Positions 46,443 to 55,007 of a DNA stretch of 64,000 nt are shown here, one piece after another. Position numbers and translations under genes: made by a program. The stretch's first letter is position 1, and every line of letters begins with the position of its first letter. Origin of the DNA: an uncultured Bacteroidota bacterium (GTDB lineage Bacteria; Bacteroidota; Bacteroidia; Flavobacteriales; Flavobacteriaceae). The DNA lies in contig CACMJT010000003.1 in assembly GCA_902614065.1 (NCBI GenBank), positions 113,389-177,388 on the forward strand. Reading direction: 5' to 3'. The notes under the pieces were generated by a model. It was not told the DNA's origin. It searched no databases and saw only the letters and a list, made by a program, of their open reading frames with translations.

Positions 46443-47720
46443 TTATAATCCGGTTGCACCTCTGGCTGCTGCCAAGGTCCATGAGAATACTGAAGCATCA
46501 GCACCAACTGTTTGTGAACCTGCCGCCACAGAACTAGCAAAACTTGATCCACCAGGATTTTTTCCATCATTAAAATCTGCGTTCGGTGTAGGTGTACCAG
46601 TTGAGGATCCACCTTCTCTTGTCGTGTCATTAAAGATTTGACCGCCAGTTAATGAATCACCTGAGGGAACAACTACTTGGATGTTTGAAAAGCTTAGCTC
46701 TCCAGACAAAAAGTGTGCCTGAACATCTCTTCTGTAATCTAGCTCAAAATCATTTCCAGCAGGGAAATTAAATGCATATATGTTGTTGTTTGCGCCCATT
46801 GCATATGATCTGAAATCGGCGTAATCTCCAACAACACCATCAGCTCCAACCAAAGTAATGTTGTTAAGCGTGTAAGTATCTTCCATTGTACCTTCTGGTC
46901 CATCAATTTCTAAAGCATGATCACTGTTAGAACCGAGAATTACCATTGAATTTGAAACTGTACCTGAATATGATTGATCAATGTCTAGACCATCATCACC
47001 CTGCGCCCAAACTAATAAATTTGAAGCATTTACTGTTCCTCCAAAAAATTCGATACCATCGTCAACATTAGCGACAACTTCAATGTTGCTAACTTGTGTT
47101 CCTGTTCCTACACCGCCAAATGTTACACCATTGATTTCGTTTCCTTCACCAATTGATGTTCCACCATGTCTGACGGAAATGTAATTGTAAATACCAGAAT
47201 TATCTGAAGCATCAGATCCACCATAAAGTCCATTTGTATCCGAAGCAGGTATGCCTTCAATTTGTGCAGTTGCTCCTCCACTTACAGATATTGGGGCTCT
47301 ACCAAGTACAATTAAACCTCCCCAAAGACCTTGTTGAAGTGTTAAATTAGATCCAACGAGTTGTCCAGGTTGAATATCATCAGCAACTGATGTCATTATA
47401 ATTGGTGCAGTAGCAGTACCATTGGCTATTAGCTTACCTCCCTGTGCAACGCAAAGAAAAGAAGCATTTGTTCCTGTACCACCCTCAGCTTTTAGAATTG
47501 TTCCAGCTGGAATTGTCATTGTGGCTCCGTTAGACACATAAACTCTTCCACGGATTGTCCAAATATTATTAGCATCTAAGCTAATATCACTTGTATATAC
47601 ACCACTAAGAACATATTGATCAGGATCAACTACATCTGCAGTAGTGTCGTCATCGTCACTACAAGCAACAAATAAAAACATTGAAGCAAGTAATAATAAA
47701 TTTATTTTGAAAATTTTCAT
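46443..47720 (-). CDS. Parallel beta-helix-like lipoprotein next to the TonB receptor
   Basis: The 425-residue protein has a lipoprotein signal (LLLLASMFLFVACSDDDD; lipobox FVAC) and a low-charge, Gly/Ser/Asn/Thr-rich body with repeated N-x-I/V strands (GVTFGGVGTGTQVSNIEVVA, NASNLLVWAQGDDG), typical of a right-handed beta-helix. The DDDD stretch after the Cys is common for surface-exposed lipoproteins in Bacteroidota. Codon use is richer in GC than that of its neighbours, as in highly expressed genes. Homologues commonly sit beside this TBDT type; the function is unknown. I infer ligand capture for the receptor. Confidence 0.85.
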   Translation of the reverse strand: MKIFKINLLLLASMFLFVACSDDDDTTADVVDPDQYVLSGVYTSDISLDANNIWTIRGRVYVSNGATMTIPAGTILKAEGGTGTNASFLCVAQGGKLIANGTATAPIIMTSVADDIQPGQLVGSNLTLQQGLWGGLIVLGRAPISVSGGATAQIEGIPASDTNGLYGGSDASDNSGIYNYISVRHGGTSIGEGNEINGVTFGGVGTGTQVSNIEVVANVDDGIEFFGGTVNASNLLVWAQGDDGLDIDQSYSGTVSNSMVILGSNSDHALEIDGPEGTMEDTYTLNNITLVGADGVVGDYADFRSYAMGANNNIYAFNFPAGNDFELDYRRDVQAHFLSGELSFSNIQVVVPSGDSLTGGQIFNDTTREGGSSTGTPTPNADFNDGKNPGGSSFASSVAAGSQTVGADASVFSWTLAAARGATGL

Positions 47721-47743
47721 ATTGTTTATTTAATTTATTGGAA

Positions 47744-47822
47744 CAAATATGGACAAGTCATATTATTACAACATCAACTTAATATCAACTTAGTCTTAAC
47801 TAAGTGTTAAGCTAATGTTATC
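47744..47822 (-). promoter_or_regulatory. Five-unit 11-bp hexamer array and -7 box upstream of the lipoprotein gene
   Basis: Read on the minus strand, ATAACA, TTAACA, TTAAGA, TTGATA and TTGATG follow each other with an exact 11-bp period (plus 47772-47822). Twenty bp after the last unit is CATATTTG (47744-47751), a 7/8 -7 box, 23 bases before the ATG. An 11-bp period of TTAACA-like units is the form of Bacillus Pho boxes and is similar in period to E. coli pho boxes. This is the best array in the window. Confidence 0.65.
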
Positions 47823-47894
47823 TAAAAAAAGGTATTTTTCTTTAAAATAACATATATATCAAATATTTGATTATGAAGTGATTATAAGCTTATT

Positions 47895-47948
47895 GTTAAT
47901 TTAAAGTTAACTAAATGTAAATAAATTGTAAATAAATATCTATATTTA
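47895..47948 (+). promoter_or_regulatory. Four-unit 11-bp array upstream of the MORN-like gene
   Basis: On the plus strand GTTAAT, GTTAAC, GTAAAT and GTAAAT start at 47895, 47906, 47917 and 47928, an exact 11-bp period. TATATTTA (47941-47948), a 7/8 -7 box, follows; the spacing to it differs from the other promoters (6 bp from the last unit, 17 from the third). The ATG is at 47962. Confidence 0.55.
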
Positions 47949-47961
47949 AAAAAAATAATTT

Positions 47962-48342
47962 ATGAAAAAATATATATTATTAACACTCAGTTTTTTTTCC
48001 TTTTCTATGTATTCACAAGTAGAAGTAGAGTCAGAAAATATCAATTTAAATGAGCTACAAAGCAAATCTGCTCAAATCACAGAAATAAAACTCTATCATG
48101 ATAATGGCAATATTTATCAAACGGGATCCTTGAAAAATAACAAATTACACGGAAGATGGGAATCTTATGATATTAATGGCAACTTATCAGTTGTAGGTGA
48201 ATTTCTTCGTGGTAAAAAACAAGGTAGGTGGTTTTTTTGGACGAAAGATAAGTTTATTGAAGTTAATTTTAAAAATAATAAAATTCAGAATCACTTCGAG
48301 TGGGATAAGGCGATAAATTCAATTGCTGTGAGTACGAATTAA
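47962..48342 (+). CDS. Small secreted MORN/YwqK-like protein
   Basis: The 126-residue protein has a signal peptide (MKKYILLTLSFFSFSMYSQV) and two MORN-like repeats (YHDNGNIYQTGSLKNNKLHG; YDINGNLSVVGEFLRGKKQG) followed by WFFWTKD. YwqK-type proteins of this kind are often misnamed antitoxins; their role in Bacteroidota is unknown. Its promoter carries four 11-bp-period repeats and it sits between the two TonB receptor loci, so I infer phosphate-linked regulation. Confidence 0.8.
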   Translation: MKKYILLTLSFFSFSMYSQVEVESENINLNELQSKSAQITEIKLYHDNGNIYQTGSLKNNKLHGRWESYDINGNLSVVGEFLRGKKQGRWFFWTKDKFIEVNFKNNKIQNHFEWDKAINSIAVSTN

Positions 48343-48363
48343 GTGTTTATATACCTGCTAATT

Positions 48364-48409
48364 GTTAACCTTATCTTAACTTGAGAGAATAACAATTAAA
48401 ATAATTTAG
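48364..48409 (+). promoter_or_regulatory. Two-unit array and -7 box upstream of TonB receptor-phytase operon
   Basis: TTAACC (48365) and TTAACT (48376) lie 11 bp apart. Exactly 20 bp later comes TAATTTAG (48402-48409), a 7/8 match to TAnnTTTG, 30 bases before the ATG of the receptor gene. The geometry equals that of the two minus-strand promoters of the island. Confidence 0.52.
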
Positions 48410-48439
48410 TGGTCATATACTAAATATGATCATTAAATT

Positions 48440-51154
48440 ATGAAAAATTACTTTTTACTACTTATAACTTTATTATTTACAAGTTATTCTTTTGCTCAAT
48501 TATCTTCCCTAAAAGGTCGTGTGCTTGATTCAAATGGCTTTGCACTCCCTGGTGCAACAATTCAGGCCTCTCCCTCAGGAAAAGCTGTTGTAACAGACTT
48601 TAACGGATTCTACACCATTGTTGGGATCGAAGGGAATCAAACAGTTAAGGTATCTTACATTGGCTTTGAAACAGTTGAAGAATCAGTTTCTGTTAGCGCA
48701 GGAACTACATCTACGTTGGATTTTACTCTTGAAACTGCTGTTAGCGAATTGGCTGAGGTCGTCGTCTCTGGTTTTCAGAGTGGAATCATCAAAGGATTGA
48801 ATAAACAAAAATCTGACCTTAATGTGACCAATGTTGTTTCTGCTGATCAAATTGGAAAATTTCCTGATGATAATGTTGGGGATGTAATTAAAAGAATTGC
48901 AGGAGTAAGTATGCAAGGTGACCAGGGTGAAGCTAGAAATATTGTAATGAGAGGTCTTGGCCCAAGTCAAAATTCTGTAACACTAAATGGCGATAGAATT
49001 CCTTCTGCCGAGGGGGATAATAGAAACGTACAGTTGGATCTAATACCTTCTGCCATGATTCAATCCATTGAGGTAAATAAGACGCTAACTCCTGACATGG
49101 AAGCTGACGCAATAGGAGGTTCTGTGAATTTAATTACAAGATCCAACCCGAGCGGTTTTAGAGCTTCAGCAACACTTGCTGGTGGTGGGCAACCTGTTAG
49201 GGAGAATGGTTTTAACTCAAACTTTTCATTTGTTGTAGGAAATGAAGTTTCTGATAAATTTAGCTACACATTGGCAGGTACTGTCCAAACAAAAGATTAT
49301 GGTTCAGACAATATTGAATTTGAATGGAATGATCCAGCTGATTGGGCAGAGGACGGTGCTATCGGAGAAATGGACATTAGAAGATATGATGTAAAAAGAA
49401 CAAGAAGAAGTCTAAGTTTAAACTTAGATTATAACATTGATGATAACAACCAATTATTCTTAAAAACTATTTACAACCATAGAGACGATTGGGAAAATAG
49501 ATTTAGACTAAGAGTTGGATCGATTGATATGGAGGACATGACAGCTAGAATTAGAAAACAAACCAAAGGTGGTATTTCTGATAGCAACAATAAAGGTACT
49601 CGACTTGAGGATCAAAGAACTCAAAAATATTCTATTGGTGGTGATCATCTTTTGGGTGATTTAAAATTAGACTGGAAAGTTAGTTATTCAGAGGCTAGCG
49701 AAGACAGACCTGACGAGAGGTATGTGAGATACGAGCAGCGTGATGTTCCCTTTTCATCTCTCAATATTTCAAATCCTGAAAGACCATATTTTGCTTGGAC
49801 TGGTGATGCATGGAACAATCCAAGTGATTACCGATATAGAAAAACAGAGCAGGCATTTAAAACTACTGATGAGACAAACACTTCTTTTTCTATTAATTTG
49901 GAAAAACCATATAGTGACAATGATGTTTGGAAAATAGGGTTTAAATTCAAGGATAAGACCAAGATGAGAGATGATATTTGGTATGAATACGATAATGATC
50001 TTTCCAATATGGATGGCGTAAGCTATTTTGACGCTTCTATTCCTGATTATTTAGCTGGAGATATTTATCAAAGTGGATATTTTGTAACCGCAAACACTTT
50101 AGGATTGTTATCACTATCCGGTCCTGAAGATCCGAATTTTGATTCGTATGTTATGGACGAATTTGCTGGAGGAAACTATGATGCTGAAGAACAAATTGCA
50201 GCTTTTTATGCCATGATAGTTGATAAGCTGGGTGATGATGTAACATTAATTGCGGGTGCAAGATTTGAATCTACATCAATAAATTATACTGGACAAGTAT
50301 TTGATGAAGAGGAAGATGAACTTCCCTCAGATATTGGCTCTGTTAGTGGAGGAAATGATTATTATAATATTCTTCCTAATTTAACCCTGCAATGGGATGT
50401 TAATGATGAATTAAATTTCAATTTTGCCTTTACTCAATCCATTGCCAGACCATCTTATTATGATCTAGTTCCCTACGAATATTCCAACTCTGACGATCAA
50501 GAATTGGCACTAGGAAATCCTGATTTGAAAGCATCCCTATCAACTAACTTTGACATTATGGGTGAGTGGTATTTTGGTGGTTTAAGTTTGTTGTCTTTTG
50601 GATATTTCAGCAAAGACATCAAGGATTGGATTTATCAGTATACCACAAACAACTATACTTATGCTGGTGTAAACGGATATGAATTATCACAGCTAAGAAA
50701 TGGAGAAAAAGCAAGCGTAAGCGGATTTGAGCTTGGTTTTCAAACTAAGTTTTTAAAGAACTTTACTTTTATGGGCAACTACACATCTACTGATTCATCA
50801 ACAAATAATGTTGAAGGAAGGGATGATGTTCCTTTGACAGGTCAAGTTGATGATATGTATAATTTGTCATTGGCATTTGAAAATAGTAAGTTTTTTGTCA
50901 GAGCATCTATGAACTATGCAAGTGAAGCACTTGATGAGTTGAGTGGTGATGCCTATGAGGATAGATATTATGATGAGCAAACATTTGTAGATGTTAATGC
51001 GAATTATAAAGTTAATGACAAACTAAGTATATTTGCGGAAGGCAAAAACCTAACGAATCAACCACTAAGGTACTACCAAGGTATACAGCAAAGAACTATG
51101 CAAATTGAGTACTATAATTTAAGTTGGACATTAGGTTTGAAATATGACTTTTAA
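48440..51154 (+). CDS. TonB-dependent receptor coupled to phytase
   Basis: The 904-residue receptor has a signal peptide (ending FTSYSFAQL), a carboxypeptidase-like domain (LKGRVLDSNGFALPGATIQA), a plug domain of the TIGR01782 type (KFPDDNVGDVIKRIAGVSMQ; NIVMRGLGPSQNSVTLNGDR; EADAIGGSVNLITRS) and a barrel ending YNLSWTLGLKYDF. The stop and the phytase start share one base. BPP phytase genes beside TonB receptor genes are known from other Gram-negatives, so the ligand is probably a (lower) inositol phosphate or other organic phosphate; not proven. Confidence 0.93.
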   Translation: MKNYFLLLITLLFTSYSFAQLSSLKGRVLDSNGFALPGATIQASPSGKAVVTDFNGFYTIVGIEGNQTVKVSYIGFETVEESVSVSAGTTSTLDFTLETAVSELAEVVVSGFQSGIIKGLNKQKSDLNVTNVVSADQIGKFPDDNVGDVIKRIAGVSMQGDQGEARNIVMRGLGPSQNSVTLNGDRIPSAEGDNRNVQLDLIPSAMIQSIEVNKTLTPDMEADAIGGSVNLITRSNPSGFRASATLAGGGQPVRENGFNSNFSFVVGNEVSDKFSYTLAGTVQTKDYGSDNIEFEWNDPADWAEDGAIGEMDIRRYDVKRTRRSLSLNLDYNIDDNNQLFLKTIYNHRDDWENRFRLRVGSIDMEDMTARIRKQTKGGISDSNNKGTRLEDQRTQKYSIGGDHLLGDLKLDWKVSYSEASEDRPDERYVRYEQRDVPFSSLNISNPERPYFAWTGDAWNNPSDYRYRKTEQAFKTTDETNTSFSINLEKPYSDNDVWKIGFKFKDKTKMRDDIWYEYDNDLSNMDGVSYFDASIPDYLAGDIYQSGYFVTANTLGLLSLSGPEDPNFDSYVMDEFAGGNYDAEEQIAAFYAMIVDKLGDDVTLIAGARFESTSINYTGQVFDEEEDELPSDIGSVSGGNDYYNILPNLTLQWDVNDELNFNFAFTQSIARPSYYDLVPYEYSNSDDQELALGNPDLKASLSTNFDIMGEWYFGGLSLLSFGYFSKDIKDWIYQYTTNNYTYAGVNGYELSQLRNGEKASVSGFELGFQTKFLKNFTFMGNYTSTDSSTNNVEGRDDVPLTGQVDDMYNLSLAFENSKFFVRASMNYASEALDELSGDAYEDRYYDEQTFVDVNANYKVNDKLSIFAEGKNLTNQPLRYYQGIQQRTMQIEYYNLSWTLGLKYDF

Positions 51155-52164
51155 TGCATAAAAAAATAATCTCTGTTGCTATTTTCTTTTACACCGCATT
51201 AGTTTTTTCACAAGAGCCCAATAATTTGGGCTCTTTGTTTTATAAAGAAGTGACGGCTGATATTGAAACTGAACCAGTATTTGTTGCGGACGATGCTGCT
51301 GATGATATGTGTGTTCTTGAAAATAAAACTGACCCAGACAAATCACTCATTATTTCATCCGATAAAAAATATGGAATTATCGTTTATAATTTGGATGGAA
51401 AAAAATTATATGACTATCCTGTAGGTAGGGTAAATAATGTAGATATTATTGAATCTAAAGGCAGGTTTTATGTTGCAGGAACAAATCGAACAAAGAATAA
51501 TATTGAAATTTATGAATTTGGTATTGACGGGCAATTGCAAAGTACTTTAATTTCTGAAAATGTTCAATCCCTTAAAGATGTATACGGAATTACTTTCTAC
51601 AATGGTAAACAAGAAAAATATTTATTTGTTAGTGATAAAAAAGGAAATGTTGAACAATGGAGGATTGAATTAGACAGATCTGACCCAAAAATTTATTTAA
51701 CAAGAAAATTAAGATTTTCATCACTTGTTGAAGGTATTGTTTCGGATGAAAAAAACAAAGTTGTTTTTATAGGACAAGAAAAAAAGGGTATATGGAAAAT
51801 AGATCCAATCAATCCTTATGTTGATAAAGAGCTTATCTATAAAAAAAATAAATTCATGCGTCCAGATTTTGAGGGTTTAGCTCTAAGGGAAGATGAAAAT
51901 AATAATGGATATATCATTGCATCAGTTCAAGGCTCAAACGGATACTTATTGTTGGACAGATTGGATTATACTCCAAAACTTTTCTTTAGAGTTGTTGATT
52001 CTGCTGAAATTGATGGCACAACTGAAACGGACGGAATTGAGGTTTCAAACATCAAGACAAAAAAATTTCCTAATGGGTTTTTTATTGCTCAAGATGATGA
52101 TAATGATGGATTGAATCAAAATTTTAAAATTGTAGATTGGAATAAAATAAAACTGAATGAATAA
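51154..52164 (+). CDS. Beta-propeller phytase
   Basis: The 336-residue protein has a signal peptide (ending ALVFSQEP) and matches Bacillus-type BPP along its length: VADDAADD, KKYGIIVYNLDGK, GRVNNVDI, NRTKNNIEIYEFG, VYGITFYNG, DFEGLAL, VQGSNGYLLLDR, TDGIE and LNQNFKIVDW. It cleaves phosphate from calcium-phytate outside the cytoplasm. The usual DDPAIW has become DDMCVL, so the N-terminal calcium/phosphate loop has changed, although both Asp remain. It shares one base with the receptor gene and 8 bases with the next gene. Confidence 0.93.
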   Translation: MHKKIISVAIFFYTALVFSQEPNNLGSLFYKEVTADIETEPVFVADDAADDMCVLENKTDPDKSLIISSDKKYGIIVYNLDGKKLYDYPVGRVNNVDIIESKGRFYVAGTNRTKNNIEIYEFGIDGQLQSTLISENVQSLKDVYGITFYNGKQEKYLFVSDKKGNVEQWRIELDRSDPKIYLTRKLRFSSLVEGIVSDEKNKVVFIGQEKKGIWKIDPINPYVDKELIYKKNKFMRPDFEGLALREDENNNGYIIASVQGSNGYLLLDRLDYTPKLFFRVVDSAEIDGTTETDGIEVSNIKTKKFPNGFFIAQDDDNDGLNQNFKIVDWNKIKLNE

Positions 52165-52981
52165 AATAACTCTCTTCATAATTGTTTTAATATCTTCCAA
52201 TTGTTTTTCTCAAAAGGTTCAAAAAGATTTCCAATTATCTAAAATATTAGATGAAACATCAGGTCTAGAAATTGTTGACGACTTATTTATTACACAAAAT
52301 GATTCAGGAAACGATCCTGTAATATATTATATGGATTTCAAAGGAAAAATTGTCAATCAAAGGAAAATTACTGGTTTTGAAAATAATGATTGGGAAGATT
52401 TAGCTGTAGATGATCAATTTATTTACATAGCGGATATGGGCAACAATTATGATACAAGAAAAAATTTATCTATCATAAAGATTCCAAAAAAATTAGACTC
52501 AAATGATACTTTCGAAAGTATAAATTTTAAATATCCGGAACAATCAGATTTTAGCTACAAAAGACTCTCAGAGTTTGATGCAGAGGCGTTAATATCCATT
52601 GAAAACAATCTGTTAATTTTTACAAAAAACAGAGCAAAAAAAATTTCGGACTTATACATACTCCCAAAAACCAAGGGCGAATATGATGCAAAAAAAATTG
52701 GTTCCCTAAACACAAAATCAATTGTTACAGGTGGAGATTTTAATTCTGAACTAAACCTTTTGGCACTTACATCTACAATCAGTTTTGATGAATATTATAT
52801 GTTAATAATCAAGAATTTTTCACTTTCAGTTAAGAATGATTATGAGATTGACATGTATGAAATTCCAATTGGTAAGACTCAGGTTGAGGCAATAAAAATT
52901 ATTGATGAAAATACATTTTGGATAACCTCCGAAGATGAGAGCAGCAGCTCCAGTGCTAGACTCATGAAAATTAAATTATAA
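52157..52981 (+). CDS. Secreted beta-propeller-like protein
   Basis: The 274-residue protein has a signal peptide (ending SSNCFSQKV). The body is beta-rich with propeller-like motifs: SGLEIVDDLFITQNDSG, NDWEDLAVDDQFIYIADMGN, SEFDAEALISIENN and TQVEAIKIIDENTFWITSED. This pattern (WEDLA, AEAL, EA-I at regular spacing) resembles esterase-like/SMP-30-like propellers. It overlaps the phytase gene by 8 bases, so it is part of the operon. I infer a phosphatase or binding partner for the phytase; the function is unknown. Confidence 0.78.
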   Translation: MNKITLFIIVLISSNCFSQKVQKDFQLSKILDETSGLEIVDDLFITQNDSGNDPVIYYMDFKGKIVNQRKITGFENNDWEDLAVDDQFIYIADMGNNYDTRKNLSIIKIPKKLDSNDTFESINFKYPEQSDFSYKRLSEFDAEALISIENNLLIFTKNRAKKISDLYILPKTKGEYDAKKIGSLNTKSIVTGGDFNSELNLLALTSTISFDEYYMLIIKNFSLSVKNDYEIDMYEIPIGKTQVEAIKIIDENTFWITSEDESSSSSARLMKIKL

Positions 52982-53031
52982 AACATTCTTTTTTAAATAT
53001 ACCTCTTCCTAAAAATATTTAAATTGCATCA

Positions 53032-54351
53032 ATGAAATGGGAAGACCTACTATCTCTTAAAAGACATGGCGACAATGTCAAAAGACTAAGGGCTGAACAG
53101 GATGATACAAGAGTTGGATTTGATGTCGATTATGATAGAATCATTTTTTCTTCCTTTTTTAGAAGCCTACAAGACAAAACACAAGTAGTACCATTTTCTA
53201 AAACAAGTTTCGTTCACACTCGACTAACACATAGCCTCGAAGTTTCTGTTGTTGGTAGAAGTTTAGGCAGGATTATCGGCAAACACATATTAAATAAATA
53301 TCCCCAACTAGACCATATCCACAAATTCCAGATTAATGATTTTGGAAGCATTGTAGCTGCTGCATGTTTGGCTCACGATATAGGCAACCCACCATTCGGT
53401 CATAGTGGTGAATCCTCCATTGGCGATTTTTTTAAAATTGGGGATGGAAAAAAATACAAAGATTTACTGACAGAGATTCAGTATAATGATCTGTGTAAGT
53501 TTGAAGGAAATGCAAATGGGTTTAAAATATTGACAGAATCAAAAATAGGTTCACCAGGTGGTTTGAGATTAAGTTATGCAACACTGGGAGCTTTTACAAA
53601 ATACCCAAAACTTTCCCTGCCCGACGACAAAACAGGAAACATTAAGGATAAAAAATATGGATTCTTTTCAAATCAAGCGAAATTCTTTGATGATGTTGCT
53701 AGTGAATTGGGATTGAAAATATCAGAGTCAAATTACATGAGACACCCTTTGGCATTTTTGGTTGAAGCTGCTGATGATATTTGTTACACCTTAATTGACT
53801 TTGAAGATGGAATAAATTTAGGATGGATTCCCGAAGAATATGCTTTGGAATTTTTGGTAAAACTCGTTGCGGATTCAATTGACAAGGAAAAATACAATAA
53901 GATGAATTTAAAGTCACAAAGAGTTTCTTACTTACGAGCTTTAGCCATCAATACACTTATCAAAGAAGCTGTCCAAATTTTTGTTGAAAACGAAGAAGAA
54001 ATTTTAAATGGAAATTTTGAATCTTCACTATTATCAAAAAGCAAGTTTAAATCACAAATGAAAAGCATAATTGAAGTTAGTGTTGAAAAAGTATACAAGT
54101 CTTCTGAGGTCATTGAAAAAGAACTCACGGGTTACAAGGTTTTAAATTTTCTTTTAAAAACCTTTACAAATTCTGTCATGAATTGGAGAGATGACAATCT
54201 CAACGCTTTTGATGAACTTGCTCTTGAGTGCATTCCAAAAGATTATTTAAATAAAGATGTGGATGTGTACACCAACCTTTTAGACGTTAGTTGTTTTATT
54301 GCAAGTCTAACGGATGGTCTTGCATTGGAATGGTATGAAAAACTGAGTTGA
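53032..54351 (+). CDS. dgt: dGTP triphosphohydrolase (HD domain)
   Basis: The 439-residue protein has the HD-domain signature SFVHTRLTHSLEVSVVGR, AHDIGNPPFGHSGE and the downstream Asp region VEAADDICYTLIDFEDG. It hydrolyses dGTP (or other dNTPs) to the nucleoside and triphosphate. The length is normal. It shares one base with tadA (TGATG). Confidence 0.95.
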   Translation: MKWEDLLSLKRHGDNVKRLRAEQDDTRVGFDVDYDRIIFSSFFRSLQDKTQVVPFSKTSFVHTRLTHSLEVSVVGRSLGRIIGKHILNKYPQLDHIHKFQINDFGSIVAAACLAHDIGNPPFGHSGESSIGDFFKIGDGKKYKDLLTEIQYNDLCKFEGNANGFKILTESKIGSPGGLRLSYATLGAFTKYPKLSLPDDKTGNIKDKKYGFFSNQAKFFDDVASELGLKISESNYMRHPLAFLVEAADDICYTLIDFEDGINLGWIPEEYALEFLVKLVADSIDKEKYNKMNLKSQRVSYLRALAINTLIKEAVQIFVENEEEILNGNFESSLLSKSKFKSQMKSIIEVSVEKVYKSSEVIEKELTGYKVLNFLLKTFTNSVMNWRDDNLNAFDELALECIPKDYLNKDVDVYTNLLDVSCFIASLTDGLALEWYEKLS

Positions 54352-54803
54352 TGGATCAAAAAGAAAAAGATATTTTTTTTATGAAAAAGGCAATTCAGGA
54401 AGCGAAATTTGCCTTTGAAAAAAATGAGGTTCCCGTTGGAGCAGTCATTGTTGCTCAAGAAAATATCATTGCCAGAGCTCATAATTTAACAGAACTTTTA
54501 AATGATGTAACTGCGCATGCGGAAATGCAGGCAATAACATCAGCCTCTAGCTATTTGGGTGGTAAATATTTAAAAGAGTGTACAATTTACGTAACACTAG
54601 AGCCGTGTCAAATGTGTGCTGGAGCGCTTGCTTGGGCTCAAATTGGTAGAATTGTTTTTGGTGCAAGTGACCCCCACAGAGGATATAGAAAACTAAACAC
54701 AAAACTACATCCAAAAACAAAAGTTTCTGGCGGCATACTTTCAAAAGAATGTAAACTGCTGATAGATGCTTTTTTCATAAAGCAAAGAAAACTCAAGTCT
54801 TAG
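54351..54803 (+). CDS. tadA: tRNA-specific adenosine deaminase
   Basis: The 150-residue deaminase makes inosine at the wobble position of tRNA-Arg. Zinc motifs TAHAEMQAI and LEPCQMCAGAL are present, together with VPVGAVIV at the N-terminus and FGASDPHRGY. The ATG at 54351 (TGATG junction with dgt) is used in place of the TTG at 54348. The 3' end overlaps a convergent small gene by 4 bases. Confidence 0.95.
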   Translation: MDQKEKDIFFMKKAIQEAKFAFEKNEVPVGAVIVAQENIIARAHNLTELLNDVTAHAEMQAITSASSYLGGKYLKECTIYVTLEPCQMCAGALAWAQIGRIVFGASDPHRGYRKLNTKLHPKTKVSGGILSKECKLLIDAFFIKQRKLKS

Positions 54804-55006
54804 TCCTTATATATATAGTCTTCAATATTTTTATTTCTGTATCTGTAGTATAGAAAAAGCGGTAAAAAAATGAAGCAAAAAATCAAAACCCCAGCTCCAA
54901 CGATTTTCTCACCACTCCCATAAACTTGGTTGTTTAGGTAAATGCCATAGAATATCATTGAGAGATTGGCAATGAAAATTATGTAAAGGATTATTTTGTA
55001 GAGCAA
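54800..55006 (-). CDS. Small two-helix membrane protein (68 aa)
   Basis: The 68-residue protein has two TM segments (about 2-22 and 34-53) and a charged tail (RYRNKNIEDYIYKD). It follows aspS after one base and so is translated from the same message. Family unknown; a similar gene after aspS may exist in relatives but I cannot check. Confidence 0.62.
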   Translation of the reverse strand: MLYKIILYIIFIANLSMIFYGIYLNNQVYGSGEKIVGAGVLIFCFIFLPLFLYYRYRNKNIEDYIYKD

Positions 55007-55007
55007 T

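Noticed and set aside
46421-46630. 69-aa ORF at the 3' end of the lipoprotein gene
   Set aside because: It is a shadow frame of the beta-helix lipoprotein gene with no independent start context.
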